A stretch of DNA of 49,499 bases. Source: Bacteroidota bacterium. GTDB taxonomy: Bacteria; Bacteroidota; Bacteroidia; JABEUT01. Position 1 is the first letter of the stretch. Each line of letters opens with the position of its first letter. Positions 1 through 10,204 of this stretch are shown here, piece by piece. The notes under the pieces were generated by a model. That model was not told the DNA's origin. It searched no databases and was given only the letters and a program-made list of their open reading frames with translations. Position numbers and translations under genes: made by a program. The DNA is taken from positions 187 to 49,685 of the forward strand of contig JABDCA010000002.1 of the NCBI GenBank assembly GCA_013288345.1. Direction: 5' to 3'.

Positions 1-2013
1 CCTATATACAGGTCTTTTTTTGAGCTGACAGGAGGTAACGTTTTTATATTCAGGTTATTGCAGGCCCTTGTACTGTTTGTGTTAATGGCTATCCCTACCT
101 TTTTTATGGGTGCAACGCTTCCAATTTTAAGTGCCGGAATAATATCTCAGGGTTCAGGATTTACTAAAACACTGGGTTATTTGTATGGGCTAAATACTCT
201 TGGTGCCATGTTTGGTGTGTTTATAAGTGCATATATAACGTTGGGTTCAATTGGTGAGTTTAATACAGTGCTTTTAGGCTGTTTTTTTAATTTGCTGGCG
301 GGTACGGTTTTTTTACTCGCTAATAAGCAATACATGGAGCAACAAAGTGTTGTTGCGGTTCAAAATCCTGAAAAAGATATTCCGCTAGTTGATGATTATC
401 CTGCCAAAACAAGAAATTTGGCGTTGTTTACGTATTGCATTATCGGTTTTATTTCTTTTGCGCTTGAAGTGGTTTGGGTAAGGCTATTTCAACTTTCATT
501 AGGAACCGCTATTTATGCATTTAGTACGGTTATGATAATTTACCTGGGTGGGTCTGCCATAGGAAGTTATGCATGCAGTAAGTATTTTGGCAAGCTTAAG
601 GCCCCGGTTGAAACACTTGGATTGATTCTTGTAGGACTTGGTCTGTATATTCTTGTTGGTTTGTATTTATTTGGCAAAACACTGCCATGGTATATTTCGG
701 TCCCTCTAATAAAATTTAGTTTACTTCATTCCAAGGTTGTTCTAACGCCTTTAATAATTTTCCCTATTACTTTTTCGCTTGGTTTTATTTTTCCGCTTGT
801 AAGCAGGGTATATGTTAATTCTAAAGAAAAAACCAGTAGTGGCATTGGTAAGCTATATTCAGCCAATACAATAGGATGTATTATAGGTTCACTCTTTTGT
901 GGGTATATTTTTATTCCATATTTAGGTACAAGACTGACTATGCTTTTATTGTCAGTTGCAGGATGTATACTAGGGGCAATAGTTTTGTTTATGGGTGGAA
1001 ATGTAATATCAAAAAGTATTAAGAGTATAGTAACACTTGGTACTGTAATAATTATTGTTTCGGCCTTTCTTTTAATTCCCGACCCATTTTTAAGGAGTTT
1101 ACGCATGTATGAACATGGAAATATATGGTACCATAAAGAAGCTTCAGATGCGACTATTACGGTTTGTGGGTATGATAAGGAAGATCATGGTGGGAAAGAG
1201 CTATTTATAAATGGTACTTCCATGACATACCTTCAGGTTGAAACAAAAATAATGGCGCATCTGCCCTTACTGCTTCATCCTGACCCTAAGAACATGCTTG
1301 TAGTGTGTTATGGAATGGGGACGTGCTTAAGGTCTGCTGTAACACATAGTGATGTTAATTGTGATGTAGTAGAGCTGATTGGAGAGGAATTTGAAGTAGG
1401 TGATTTTTTTCATAGTAATGCTAAAGAGGTGCTGCAGAATAAACGTGTAAGGCATTTTGCTGATGATGGGAGAAACTTTTTGCTGATGCACGATAAAAAA
1501 TACGATGTGATAACCATTGACCCTGCACCACCAATATTTAGTGCAGGAACCGTAAATCTTTATTCAAAAGATTTCTTTATTCTTTGCCACCAAAGGCTAA
1601 CCAGTAATGGAATATTATGTTTATGGATACCGCCTAGCGGTGTTTCAGAAGTAAAAATGATTATGAAAAGCTATCAGGCGGTATTCCCAAACACTTATGT
1701 ATATCGGGCCCCTACTTGTAAAGGCTTATACATGGTTGGTTATATGAATTATTCTCCACCTAGTATTGCTCGATTTGATTCAGCAACCCATGACTCGGCT
1801 ATAATGGCAGATTTAAATGAATGGAGTGGTGCAGACCGAATATCGCCTTCAGAATTACCTGGCCTTAAAACACTGTCCCCTTCTCAACTGGCCGCATTTA
1901 TTACAGGAGAAAAAGAAGTTTCTGATAACCATCCATATACTGAGTTCCCTTTATGGAGAAAGTGGTACGCGCCTGCTGACTACAATAAAATACTTGATAT
2001 TAGTAATTTATAG
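1..2013 (+). CDS. Fused multi-pass membrane / spermidine-synthase-like protein, 5' end outside window
   Basis: The reading frame is open through base 1, so the gene starts upstream of the window; the TTG at 58 is only an internal codon. The N-terminal two thirds is a string of hydrophobic segments of the kind found in fused MFS/spermidine synthase proteins (FFMGATLPILSAG, ALEVVWVRLFQL). The C-terminal part, from about base 1150, resembles a class I methyltransferase fold of the spermidine synthase family: LVVCYGMGTCLRS stands where SpeE has its glycine-rich loop, followed by VVELIGEEF, ADDGRNFLL and TIDPAPPIFSAGTVNLYS. The canonical GGGDGG loop is not conserved, so polyamine synthesis is doubtful. 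The family assignment is from general resemblance; the substrate is unknown. Confidence 0.8.
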   Translation, partial: PIYRSFFELTGGNVFIFRLLQALVLFVLMAIPTFFMGATLPILSAGIISQGSGFTKTLGYLYGLNTLGAMFGVFISAYITLGSIGEFNTVLLGCFFNLLAGTVFLLANKQYMEQQSVVAVQNPEKDIPLVDDYPAKTRNLALFTYCIIGFISFALEVVWVRLFQLSLGTAIYAFSTVMIIYLGGSAIGSYACSKYFGKLKAPVETLGLILVGLGLYILVGLYLFGKTLPWYISVPLIKFSLLHSKVVLTPLIIFPITFSLGFIFPLVSRVYVNSKEKTSSGIGKLYSANTIGCIIGSLFCGYIFIPYLGTRLTMLLLSVAGCILGAIVLFMGGNVISKSIKSIVTLGTVIIIVSAFLLIPDPFLRSLRMYEHGNIWYHKEASDATITVCGYDKEDHGGKELFINGTSMTYLQVETKIMAHLPLLLHPDPKNMLVVCYGMGTCLRSAVTHSDVNCDVVELIGEEFEVGDFFHSNAKEVLQNKRVRHFADDGRNFLLMHDKKYDVITIDPAPPIFSAGTVNLYSKDFFILCHQRLTSNGILCLWIPPSGVSEVKMIMKSYQAVFPNTYVYRAPTCKGLYMVGYMNYSPPSIARFDSATHDSAIMADLNEWSGADRISPSELPGLKTLSPSQLAAFITGEKEVSDNHPYTEFPLWRKWYAPADYNKILDISNL

Positions 2014-2081
2014 TTATATCTAAAATTGAAGCTTTTTATTTAAAACAGAGCACATGTTGTTTCAATTATGGAACGAATAAA

Positions 2082-3611
2082 CTAGCGAGGCGTTGTATTT
2101 ATCCTGAAGTCTTCCTTTGAAAGTGTGTTTACTGTTTGATTTATAGGAAGTACAGCATCCCGCAGGTATAAATTTACATTTTGAGAGGTGTTGAAGTTGT
2201 TATATACAACTGTGTCTCCGGGGGCATAGTGATCCTTTATGTTTTTAGCTATAATCGAATATGGATTAGCTGGAATTGCTTCACTCCTTGCTTTCTCAAC
2301 ATTCCCATTAACATCATAATAAGTAAACCAATATCCCTTAAAAGGGATTTTATAACACATTACATTTAATAGAACATGTGCTGAGATTATTAATATTGAA
2401 AAGAGCTTTAATGATAATGTATTACTGTTCAATAACCTATATAAGGCATATCCTAATAGTATCATAAAGTAAGGAGACACAAAAGCCCCAAATCGGCTTA
2501 GAACCAGTGAATTTATATGTCCTGATTTAATAGCACATAATTGCAGGAAGATAATTGCTGAGCAGATTAAAATGCTCAAAAATGCAAGTCTTGTTTTATC
2601 TTCTTTAGTAATACCGGTCTGAAAAAACGCAACTGCAACAGCTATAACTGGAATCGTTAATACGTAGAAAAAACTGGAGTTTTTATATCCTAAATATTGA
2701 AAATAATACCCACAAACAGAGTTAATGAAACAAATAGTGCCCATTACCAGGCTGATTAAAGAAGTATGGGTTTGAGCCGAAGATTGTCTAAGAATATATT
2801 TATCCTGTATTCCCATATTTATCAAGCCTGACTGCCCTCCATTACTCCACCATAACATAAAAAATAGAAGACATATAAAAAGCGCAAAGCCAATTTGAAT
2901 CAGGAAATTGTTTTTAGTTGTTATATATCTGTAACAAGCATATAATAAATGCCCAACGAATATATATGCGGCAAAATAATGCCCTAAGAAACTTATTGCG
3001 TAAATTAATCCAAGAATGATAGACCATCCCAGCTTGGATCTTAAATTGGGCAAGTTGTTGCTTTCTATTTTTAAAACAACTAAAGATGCTAATAAGGTCA
3101 TCATAGTTACAAAGCTATAACCCCTTAAGTCGTGCCCCATTTGTATTACAAATGGATTTAATGCAAAAAATAAAGCACAGATAGTAGCTGCTTTAATAGT
3201 TAAGAATAAGCGCTTGGTAATGAAATAAACTAGTAAAATAGAAATCACATAAAACAAGGCACTGAGCCCTCTCAATAATCCATCATCTACATAAGTAAGC
3301 TTTATGAAATAATAGAGCAACATATTATACCCAACCATATTGCCATTATAGCTTGCCGTATTTTCAAGTACATTCGGTAACGTATTCCTTGCCCAATAAT
3401 CATTCTGGGTAAACACTTTCTTTTCAAGCGGAATTGAACTCACGGCCCAGGTGTTATTAATAAGGTGGGAGTGGCCAAGCCCGGTTGCAGTGTTAAGGGT
3501 AAGCATCTCATCACCTGTGAGCCTGTATTTGTTTATAGAATAAAAGCCTAATAGTATTCCTGAAAACAACAATAAAAGGATTATACCATATTTTGTAAAG
3601 AGTGCCTTCAA
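2082..3611 (-). CDS. GT-C-fold membrane glycosyltransferase-like protein
   Basis: The 509-residue protein has about ten or more hydrophobic segments. A first transmembrane helix (residues 9-27) is followed by a periplasmic loop with an Asp-Glu pair at 34-35 (LTGDEMLTLN), the position of the acidic catalytic motif in ArnT/PMT-type (GT39/GT83) transferases that use polyprenyl-phosphate sugars. This suggests transfer of a sugar to a lipid, glycan or protein outside the inner membrane; donor and acceptor cannot be told. It is convergent with the upstream gene and divergent from trmN6. No operon partner is visible. Confidence 0.7.
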   Translation of the reverse strand: MKALFTKYGIILLLLFSGILLGFYSINKYRLTGDEMLTLNTATGLGHSHLINNTWAVSSIPLEKKVFTQNDYWARNTLPNVLENTASYNGNMVGYNMLLYYFIKLTYVDDGLLRGLSALFYVISILLVYFITKRLFLTIKAATICALFFALNPFVIQMGHDLRGYSFVTMMTLLASLVVLKIESNNLPNLRSKLGWSIILGLIYAISFLGHYFAAYIFVGHLLYACYRYITTKNNFLIQIGFALFICLLFFMLWWSNGGQSGLINMGIQDKYILRQSSAQTHTSLISLVMGTICFINSVCGYYFQYLGYKNSSFFYVLTIPVIAVAVAFFQTGITKEDKTRLAFLSILICSAIIFLQLCAIKSGHINSLVLSRFGAFVSPYFMILLGYALYRLLNSNTLSLKLFSILIISAHVLLNVMCYKIPFKGYWFTYYDVNGNVEKARSEAIPANPYSIIAKNIKDHYAPGDTVVYNNFNTSQNVNLYLRDAVLPINQTVNTLSKEDFRINTTPR

Positions 3612-3747
3612 ATGTTTTTCTGTAAAGGATTATTATAGCTACCAAAGTACAGAAAAAATACCGTACGTTGTAAAAACCTAATAATTGTTGGTGCTATTAA
3701 GGCTTTCATTTTTATGGATTTAAACACATAATAATCAGATTATTATA

Positions 3748-3755
3748 TATATTTG
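3748..3755 (+). promoter_or_regulatory. Bacteroidota -7 box (TATATTTG) for trmN6
   Basis: TATATTTG fits the TAnnTTTG -7 consensus of the Bacteroidota housekeeping sigma factor. It ends three bases before an in-frame ATG at 3758, so transcription would begin at or after that ATG, which argues for the ATG at 3800 as the real start. No convincing -33 element was found. Confidence 0.5.
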
Positions 3756-3799
3756 GAATGTATAACTCATCGTTTCCTCAAATACCCCTAGATCTCTTT

Positions 3800-4513
3800 A
3801 TGGCCGGCGGCGATTCGTTTGTTTTTAAACAATTTATAGTCAAGCAAAATAAGTGTGCCATGAAAGTTGGTACCGATTCGGTATTACTTGGCGCATGGGC
3901 AGATTTGCCGCCTTCGGGCAGAGTGCTTGATATTGGAGCCGGGACCGGAATAATTGCCATGATGCTTGCCCAGCGCTGTATTGCACATATTGATACTATT
4001 GAAATAGATGAAGATGCCTTTAAACAAGCCGTTGAAAACTGTAATAATTGTAAATGGAAAGACCGTTTGAGTGTTCATCATACATCATTCCAGGATTTTA
4101 CCTTAGCTGGATCTAAAAAATATGATGCTATAGTTACCAATCCTCCCTATTTTTCTAATTCTTTGCAGGCTGCATCTGAATCGCGAACCAAAGCACGCCA
4201 TACTAGTACACTTACTTTCGAAGAATTAATAAATGGGATAAAATCATTGCTTCATCTTAAAGGAACTTTTGCAACTATATTACCGAGCAAGGAATCGGAA
4301 AAATTTGTTGAGATTGCCACGAAAAATGGTTTGCATCCCATACGGATGATGCGTATACAAACCACTTCATCAAAAGAGGCAAAGCGCGTCCTTATGCAAT
4401 TTGCATTTCACCGAAAGTCTTTTTCCGAAAGCACATTGGTAATTGAAAACCCCGATCATTCTTATACATCGGACTATAAACAGCTTACCCGCGATTTTTA
4501 CCTAGGATTCTGA
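3800..4513 (+). CDS. trmN6: tRNA1(Val) A37 N6-methyltransferase (TrmN6/YfiC family)
   Basis: SAM-dependent methyltransferase of 237 residues, predicted to methylate N6 of A37 in tRNA1(Val). The N-terminus (FVFKQFIVKQ...CAMKVGTDSVLLGAW) is typical of the YfiC family. Motif I is RVLDIGAGTGIIAMML (41-56), and the catalytic N6-adenine motif NPPYF is at 114-118, followed by the family's ESRTKARH stretch. An in-frame ATG at 3758 would add 14 residues, but it abuts the -7 box and that segment does not look like the family, so 3800 was chosen. It is a single gene just upstream of the truA operon, which has its own promoter box. Confidence 0.85.
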   Translation: MAGGDSFVFKQFIVKQNKCAMKVGTDSVLLGAWADLPPSGRVLDIGAGTGIIAMMLAQRCIAHIDTIEIDEDAFKQAVENCNNCKWKDRLSVHHTSFQDFTLAGSKKYDAIVTNPPYFSNSLQAASESRTKARHTSTLTFEELINGIKSLLHLKGTFATILPSKESEKFVEIATKNGLHPIRMMRIQTTSSKEAKRVLMQFAFHRKSFSESTLVIENPDHSYTSDYKQLTRDFYLGF

Positions 4514-4547
4514 TAACTTAATTGAGGCCATCAAACCCGATTTGGTT

Positions 4548-4555
4548 TACTTTTG
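4548..4555 (+). promoter_or_regulatory. -7 box (TACTTTTG) for the truA operon
   Basis: TACTTTTG fits TAnnTTTG and ends 9 bases before the GTG start of truA, so the transcript would have almost no leader. A TTG at 4522-4524 lies near the expected -33 region, with slightly long spacing. Confidence 0.5.
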
Positions 4556-4564
4556 TAACCAGAG

Positions 4565-5320
4565 GTGAGGTATTTCATAAAAATAGCATTTACGGGTACG
4601 GGTTACCATGGCTGGCAAAGTCAGGCCAATGCCGATAAAACTGTTCAGCAGTTTTGTGTAAAAGCTATGGAGAAAATCCTGAGGCATCCTGTTTCTTTGC
4701 AAGGTGCAGGCCGCACCGATGCCGGTGTACATGCCGAAGAACTGTATGCCCATTTCGATACACCAAAAGAAGACCTGGTAACTAATAAAGATACCTGGCT
4801 ACATAAGTTCAATTCAGTTATTCCATTTTCAATTGCCTTTAACGATATCATTGCAGTTAAGGCGGAGGCGCATGCCCGTTTTGATGCAGTTTCACGAACC
4901 TATAAATATGTAATTACTACTCAAAAAGACCCCTTTCTGATAGATTTTGCATATCATTTTCCTCATAAGCTCGATGTGAAAAAAATGAATGAAGCATGCC
5001 GATTGCTGAAAGAGTATAAAGATTTTTCGAGCTTTAAAAAAACACATACACAAAATAAGACTGACATTTGTACTATTAAATATGCACATTGGGAAAAACA
5101 AGATGAGAAACTTATATTTACCATTACCGCCAACCGATTTTTACGGAACATGGTACGTGCTATTGTGGGGACAATGATAAATGTAGGTAATGGAAAATGT
5201 ACAGTAGAGGATTTTTGTCGTATTATTGAAAACAAAAACCGTTCGCGTGCCGGGGCATCTGTTCCTGCCTGCGGATTATACCTAACAAAAATAGAGTATC
5301 CGGCTAAGGTTTTTTTATAA
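4565..5320 (+). CDS. truA: tRNA pseudouridine(38-40) synthase TruA
   Basis: Converts uridines 38-40 of the anticodon arm to pseudouridine. At 251 residues it has normal family length. The N-terminus [19 protein letters not shown] is diagnostic, and [11 protein letters not shown] (48-57) contains the catalytic Asp52. The C-terminal block [17 protein letters not shown] is also typical. The start is GTG, there is no ribosome-binding site, and a -7 box lies just upstream, suggesting a nearly leaderless mRNA. It is the first gene of a packed operon, 7 bases ahead of pyrD. Confidence 0.95.
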   Translation: MRYFIKIAFTGTGYHGWQSQANADKTVQQFCVKAMEKILRHPVSLQGAGRTDAGVHAEELYAHFDTPKEDLVTNKDTWLHKFNSVIPFSIAFNDIIAVKAEAHARFDAVSRTYKYVITTQKDPFLIDFAYHFPHKLDVKKMNEACRLLKEYKDFSSFKKTHTQNKTDICTIKYAHWEKQDEKLIFTITANRFLRNMVRAIVGTMINVGNGKCTVEDFCRIIENKNRSRAGASVPACGLYLTKIEYPAKVFL

Positions 5321-5327
5321 ATGGAAT

Positions 5328-6371
5328 ATGTATAAAGCAATAATAAGACCAGTTCTCTTTCTTACTTCACCTGAAGTTAGCCATGCTTTTACTATACGCC
5401 TGCTTAAAATTGTTTGCGCTATTCCAATACTAAATGTAATCTTTAAAAGATCATTTACTCTTGAAAATCCTTTGCTGGAGAGGGAGATTGCGGGTGTTAA
5501 GTTCAAAAACCCAGTGGGCCTCGGAGCAGGGTTCGATAAAAATGCAACCTTTTTTCATGAAATGGAATATCTGGGCTTTGGCTTTGTAGAGGTAGGTACT
5601 GTTACGCCATTGGCGCAACCCGGTAACCCTAAGCCTCGCTCTTTCCGGTTGCCAAAAGATAAAGGGCTTATAAACCGAATGGGATTTAATAACGATGGGA
5701 CCCAGATCATAGCTGAAAGATTAAAGAAAAGGAAAACAAAAATTGCAATAGCAGGAAATATTGGTAAAAATAAAAATACACCTAACGAAGAAGCATTTTC
5801 AGATTATGAGAAGTGTTTTGATGCCTTGTTCGATCACGTAGATTATTTTGTGGTTAATGTAAGTTCGCCAAATACTCCGGGCTTGCGCAGCTTACAGGAT
5901 AAGGAGCCCTTAAAGAAAATACTGCTCGGGTTACAAGCAAAAAATAAAGCTAAGCCTAAAAGCAAGCCTATATTCTTGAAAATTGCCCCCGATTTAACCA
6001 GCGAACAATTAGATGATATAATTGAAATTGTCCCCGAATGTGGTATAGCGGCAGTTGTTGCAACCAATACTACTTTGTCCAGGGAAGGATTAAAGTCAGA
6101 AGGAATTGAGACTATAGGAGCAGGTGGCTTAAGTGGCTTGCCATTAAGGAAGCGGGCCACTGAAGTGGTGAGATATTTGCATGAAAAATCGAAAGGAGCA
6201 TTTCCTATAATTGCTTCAGGTGGTATACATTCTGCCGAAGATGCATTAGAGAAGTTAGATGCCGGGGCTATAATGGTAGAGTTATACACTGGCTTTATAT
6301 ATGAGGGTCCTATGTTGGTTAAGCGAATCAATAAGGCTATTCTGAACAGGGTAAAGCAAAAACAGATATGA
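5328..6371 (+). CDS. pyrD: Dihydroorotate dehydrogenase (quinone), class 2
   Basis: Oxidises dihydroorotate to orotate with quinone as acceptor, in de novo pyrimidine synthesis at the inner face of the membrane. The 347 residues include the N-terminal helical extension (about 1-50) specific to class 2 enzymes. The FMN/substrate signature [13 protein letters not shown] is at 61-73, and [12 protein letters not shown] at 176-187 holds the catalytic serine of this class. The C-terminal [17 protein letters not shown] binds the FMN phosphate. It overlaps ispE by 4 bases (ATGA), so translation is probably coupled. Confidence 0.95.
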   Translation: MYKAIIRPVLFLTSPEVSHAFTIRLLKIVCAIPILNVIFKRSFTLENPLLEREIAGVKFKNPVGLGAGFDKNATFFHEMEYLGFGFVEVGTVTPLAQPGNPKPRSFRLPKDKGLINRMGFNNDGTQIIAERLKKRKTKIAIAGNIGKNKNTPNEEAFSDYEKCFDALFDHVDYFVVNVSSPNTPGLRSLQDKEPLKKILLGLQAKNKAKPKSKPIFLKIAPDLTSEQLDDIIEIVPECGIAAVVATNTTLSREGLKSEGIETIGAGGLSGLPLRKRATEVVRYLHEKSKGAFPIIASGGIHSAEDALEKLDAGAIMVELYTGFIYEGPMLVKRINKAILNRVKQKQI

Positions 6372-7201
6372 TCTGCTTCCCTAACGCGAAAATAAATATT
6401 GGCTTACGCATTCTCGAAAAGAGGGCGGACGGATATCATAATATCGAAAGCGTTTTTTATCCTGTTGGCTGGAGTGATGTATTGGAAGCAATACCGATGG
6501 ATGGGTTTGGTAAAATAGAATTGCATTTGTCAGGTATTCCTGTTCCAGGCAGGCGCGATGATGATAATTTATGCGTTAAGCTATACAAAGCGCTATTAAA
6601 AAAATACAAGCTTCCATCGCTTAAAGTCTGGTTGCATAAAACCATTCCTATAGGTGCAGGCTTAGGTGGTGGTTCATCAGATGCAGCGCATTTTATGAAA
6701 ATGCTGAATGAAATGTGTAAGTTGAATCTTACACAAGAGGAAATGAAGGAATATGTTGGAGCTTTAGGTAGTGATTGCGTATTTTTTATTGATAACAAAC
6801 CAGTACTTGCATCAGGCAGGGGTGAGATAACGGAGGCAATAAAACTAGAGTTGAGTAGTTATTTTATTGCAATTGTTTACCCCGAAATGCAGATAAGTAC
6901 ACCGGTTGCCTATGGCCTTGTTTCACCTAAACCTTGTAATGATTCGTTAAAGGATATAGTGCTCAATAAAAAAGTGATGGATTGGAAAAGCTGCCTGGAG
7001 AATGATTTTGAAAAACCGCTTTTTGATAAGTATCCGTTAATTGCTGAGGTAAAACAATCGCTTTATAACGAAGGAGCTATATATGCAGCTATGACTGGCA
7101 GTGGTTCGGCTGTGTATGGAGTTTTTAGAAATAGGATTGATATTGCATCCAAGTTTCCTACATATAAAACCTGGTCGGGTGAATTAAAAGCTAATCAATG
7201 A
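6368..7201 (+). CDS. ispE: 4-diphosphocytidyl-2-C-methyl-D-erythritol kinase
   Basis: GHMP-family kinase of the non-mevalonate (MEP) isoprenoid pathway; it phosphorylates the 2-hydroxyl of CDP-methylerythritol. Of 277 residues, [10 protein letters not shown] carries the catalytic Lys8, the ATP loop [14 protein letters not shown] is at 94-107, and the catalytic Asp136 lies in GSDCVFF. The C-terminal [11 protein letters not shown] is the third GHMP motif. It overlaps pyrD and waaA by 4 bases each (ATGA junctions). Its presence shows that this organism makes IPP and DMAPP by the MEP route, relevant to the IDI and prenyltransferase genes near 38-42 kb. Confidence 0.95.
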   Translation: MICFPNAKINIGLRILEKRADGYHNIESVFYPVGWSDVLEAIPMDGFGKIELHLSGIPVPGRRDDDNLCVKLYKALLKKYKLPSLKVWLHKTIPIGAGLGGGSSDAAHFMKMLNEMCKLNLTQEEMKEYVGALGSDCVFFIDNKPVLASGRGEITEAIKLELSSYFIAIVYPEMQISTPVAYGLVSPKPCNDSLKDIVLNKKVMDWKSCLENDFEKPLFDKYPLIAEVKQSLYNEGAIYAAMTGSGSAVYGVFRNRIDIASKFPTYKTWSGELKANQ

Positions 7202-8446
7202 GATTTATTTACTCGCTTGGGATAAGGGTTTACGGATTTGCAATTTTAATTGCAAGCCTTTTTTAATGATAAAGCCGGGAAATGGAAGAATGGGCGGAAG
7301 GATATTTTTGCGAATCTTACAAAAGCCTTTCTTGATAACAAGTCACCAGTTATTTGGTTTCATTGTGCATCGTTAGGTGAATTTGAGCAGGGTAGGCCTG
7401 TTATAGAAGCATTTAAGCTTAAGTATCCTAAATATAAAGTATTGCTTACTTTCTTTTCTCCTTCGGGGTATGAGGTGCGTAAAAATTATGCAGGTGCTGA
7501 CTATGTTTTTTATCTCCCATTAGATACTCGTTCAAATACGAAGAGGTTTGTTCAGATAGTAAACCCTACTATTGCAGTTTTCGTGAAGTACGAATTCTGG
7601 TATAACTATATGAATCAGTTACATGATAAGGGAATTCCATTGTACCTTATATCTGCCAAGTTCAGGGGCGACCAGTACTTTTTTAAATGGTATGGTAACT
7701 GGTTCAGGGGGCAATTGAATTTATATGCAAAGATTTTTTTACAGGATGTTGACTCAGAGGAATTGCTTAATAGTATTCGGGTTAAGAATAAACAATTAGC
7801 TGGCGATACACGTTTTGATAGGGTAATAGCTATCGCAGAACAAGCAAAATCTGATGCGATAATTGAATCTTTTAAAGGCAACAACAAACTTTGGATTTGT
7901 GGAAGTACATGGGAAGAAGATGAAAAACAAATTTTAAGTGTTTACAAACGGTTGGAAGAAATCGGCCAAAAAATTAAACTCCTTATTGTACCGCACGAAA
8001 TAGGGGAGAAGCATGTGAAACAAGTAATTGAACAATTCAATGCAAAAAAATATTCAGAAGTAAATAGCGAACAAGCTAAAAACCTGAATGTATTGGTGGT
8101 AGATAAAATGGGAATGCTATCAGCTTTATATCGCTATGCCAATGTTGCATATATAGGTGGCGGATTTGGCAAGAACATACATAACCTGCCTGAAGCGGCT
8201 GTATTTGGTTTGCCTGTAGTATTCGGTCCTAACTATCATAAGTTTACCGAAGCCATAGATTTGATAGAGTGTAAAGGTGGGTTTACAGTTTCGAATTCCG
8301 AGGAGTTGAGCGATAAAATGAAGAACTTATTCAATGATGCGAATTACTGTCAGCAATGTGGTAGGGCTGCAAAAGCGTATATATATAATGGTAGTGGCGC
8401 TACAGAAAAGATACTTACTGAACTTGAGAAAGTAGCAAAGCCCTAG
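7198..8446 (+). CDS. waaA: 3-deoxy-D-manno-octulosonic acid transferase (WaaA/KdtA), with apparent frameshift
   Basis: GT30 enzyme that adds Kdo to lipid A precursor at the inner membrane. The true start is the ATG at 7198, overlapping the ispE stop as ATGA and encoding the typical N-terminus [14 protein letters not shown]. This frame stops at 7264 after 22 codons (ASLF, stop). The rest of the protein (NDKAGKWKNGRKDIF onward) continues in the frame one base further along. Removing one T from the six-T run at 7259-7264 restores a continuous 415-residue protein. The catalytic Glu then falls at position 61 (CASLGEFEQGRP), matching Glu60 of E. coli KdtA. An alternative TTG start at 7250 would lack the membrane anchor. 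Sequencing error, slippage or a real mutation are all possible. Confidence 0.88.
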
Positions 8447-9150
8447 TTGCCCATAGGGTTATCCACCTTTGGGCAGACATCTTTTTTTACTCCATTAAAA
8501 AAATATTTCAATCCAATTCTGAGCTCGTATGCTCTATATACTATATCAGTTGGTTTTGGTAATCCATCTTTATAATAACTAGAATAGGAAGTCATAATAT
8601 CATGATTATAAAATGCTTCGATAAATGGCCTTATGGGGCTATCCCAAACTGCTTCAACTCCCACGCCAATTGCGCCTGTAACATGCAGGGCATCAAAATG
8701 CGCAATTACAGGAGCATATACTTCAGACTTTCTAATTAAAAGGTATTCCAATCTAGGGCCAATTAAAAAATAAGGCACAAAGCCGGTTTCTTTAAAGTTT
8801 ATTTTCAGGTAATTATTGAATGATAGATAATTTGTTTTGTTCACCAAAGTTTGATTCGATGGGGCATTCAATACCTCCGTTGTTCCCATAAGGTTATACT
8901 CTAATTCTGTCCTCCATCTGTAAATGGGGTGATGGAAGAATTCAGCAAGAACAGCACCATTGCCTCGGAGTCGGTATTTTTCAGTTGCCAATGGTCCTTC
9001 AGGGTCCCATACCTCTTTTCCGTAAGTAATGCCACCGGCAATCCCTATTCCATTAAGAATATTCTTTTTGGTCCCTTTGGGGGTAATCTGAGCATGTGTA
9101 GTGAATACAAAAGAGAAAGACACCAAAGATAGAACAAGTAGTTTCTTCAT
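8443..9150 (-). CDS. Secreted outer-membrane beta-barrel-like protein
   Basis: A 235-residue protein with a clear signal peptide (MKKLLVLSLVSFSFVFTTHAQ). It has alternating amphipathic strands and ends in aromatic-rich strands (YRAYELRIGLKYFFNG), as in small Bacteroidota outer-membrane barrels. Its ATG follows the fabD TAA directly with no gap, so it is probably the second gene of a fabD operon. Its 3' end overlaps that of waaA by 4 bases (convergent). The exact family is not recognised and the function is unknown. Confidence 0.65.
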   Translation of the reverse strand: MKKLLVLSLVSFSFVFTTHAQITPKGTKKNILNGIGIAGGITYGKEVWDPEGPLATEKYRLRGNGAVLAEFFHHPIYRWRTELEYNLMGTTEVLNAPSNQTLVNKTNYLSFNNYLKINFKETGFVPYFLIGPRLEYLLIRKSEVYAPVIAHFDALHVTGAIGVGVEAVWDSPIRPFIEAFYNHDIMTSYSSYYKDGLPKPTDIVYRAYELRIGLKYFFNGVKKDVCPKVDNPMGN

Positions 9151-10032
9151 TTATACGCTCATGGCTTCTGCGGTTGGGGCAATTTTTTTAGCCAACCCCT
9201 GTAGTACCTTACCCGGCCCAACCTCATAAAATATAGTTGCTCCATCTGCACTCATGTGCTGTATGGTTTGTGTCCACCTTACCGGTGCCGTAAGCTGGGC
9301 AATAAGGTTTTTCATTATAGCGGCCGGTTCAGTTTCAGGTAATGCATTTACGTTTTGGTAAATAGGGCAAACAGGTTTATTAAACTTGGTAGACTCTATT
9401 GCTTGCGAAAGTTCAACCCTTGCAGGTTCCATTAAAGGTGAGTGGAATGCACCGCCAACAGGTAATATAAGCGCGCGCTTAGCACCTGCTGTTTTCATTA
9501 ATTCGCAGGCTTTTGTTACGCCGGGCACACTGCCCGAAATAACCAGCTGCCCCGGGCAATTGTAGTTTGCAGGCACTACTATTTCATCTGTTATCGATGC
9601 ACATATTTCTTCCACTTTAGCATCATCTAGCGCGAGCACAGCAGCCATAGTAGATGGGGTTGCTTCACAGGCCTTTTGCATAGCCATTGCGCGCTTATAA
9701 ACCAATATAAGCCCATCTTCGAAGCTTATTGCTTTAGCGGCGGTAAGTGCAGAAAACTCACCAAGAGAATGCCCTGCTACCATATCGGGAGTAAACTTGT
9801 CTTCCAGTGTTAAAGCCAATACCACTGAGTGTAGAAATATAGCAGGCTGGGTTACCTTTGTTTGTTTCAATTCTTCATCTGTTCCTTCAAACATTATGTC
9901 TGTTATTCGGAAGCCTAAAACAGAATTACCTTTTTCAAATAGCTCCTTAGCCATAGCAGAGCTTTCATACAGGTCCTTGCCCATACCTTTAAACTGAGAA
10001 CCTTGCCCGGGGAATATGTATGCCTTTTTCAT
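9151..10032 (-). CDS. fabD: Malonyl-CoA:acyl-carrier-protein transacylase
   Basis: Transfers malonyl from CoA to ACP to feed fatty-acid chain elongation. The 293-residue protein begins KKAYIFPGQGSQFKGMG. The nucleophile Ser89 is in GHSLGEFSAL, Arg114 is in VYKRAMAMQ, and His197 is in GGAFHSPLM, giving a complete active site. The ATG at 10032 starts directly with the family N-terminus. It is transcribed away from the receptor gene at 10205, with a 172-base divergent intergenic region between them. Confidence 0.95.
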   Translation of the reverse strand: MKKAYIFPGQGSQFKGMGKDLYESSAMAKELFEKGNSVLGFRITDIMFEGTDEELKQTKVTQPAIFLHSVVLALTLEDKFTPDMVAGHSLGEFSALTAAKAISFEDGLILVYKRAMAMQKACEATPSTMAAVLALDDAKVEEICASITDEIVVPANYNCPGQLVISGSVPGVTKACELMKTAGAKRALILPVGGAFHSPLMEPARVELSQAIESTKFNKPVCPIYQNVNALPETEPAAIMKNLIAQLTAPVRWTQTIQHMSADGATIFYEVGPGKVLQGLAKKIAPTAEAMSV

Positions 10033-10204
10033 AAATGCAATTAGGTGATTAATGCAGCTAAGGTATAAAAATCGGTAAGTGCTTTTCCATTGCTTCGCCT
10101 AATTTTATGAATAATACGATGAACATATTTAGCAATAAGTTGTATTGGTATATAAGGAAGGGGTATAGATAAATTACTATCTTTCGGAGCGCTTTATTGT
10201 TAAA

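Noticed and set aside
4963..5340. Minus-strand 125-codon frame over truA
   Set aside because: Antisense shadow of truA, which has a full set of conserved motifs.
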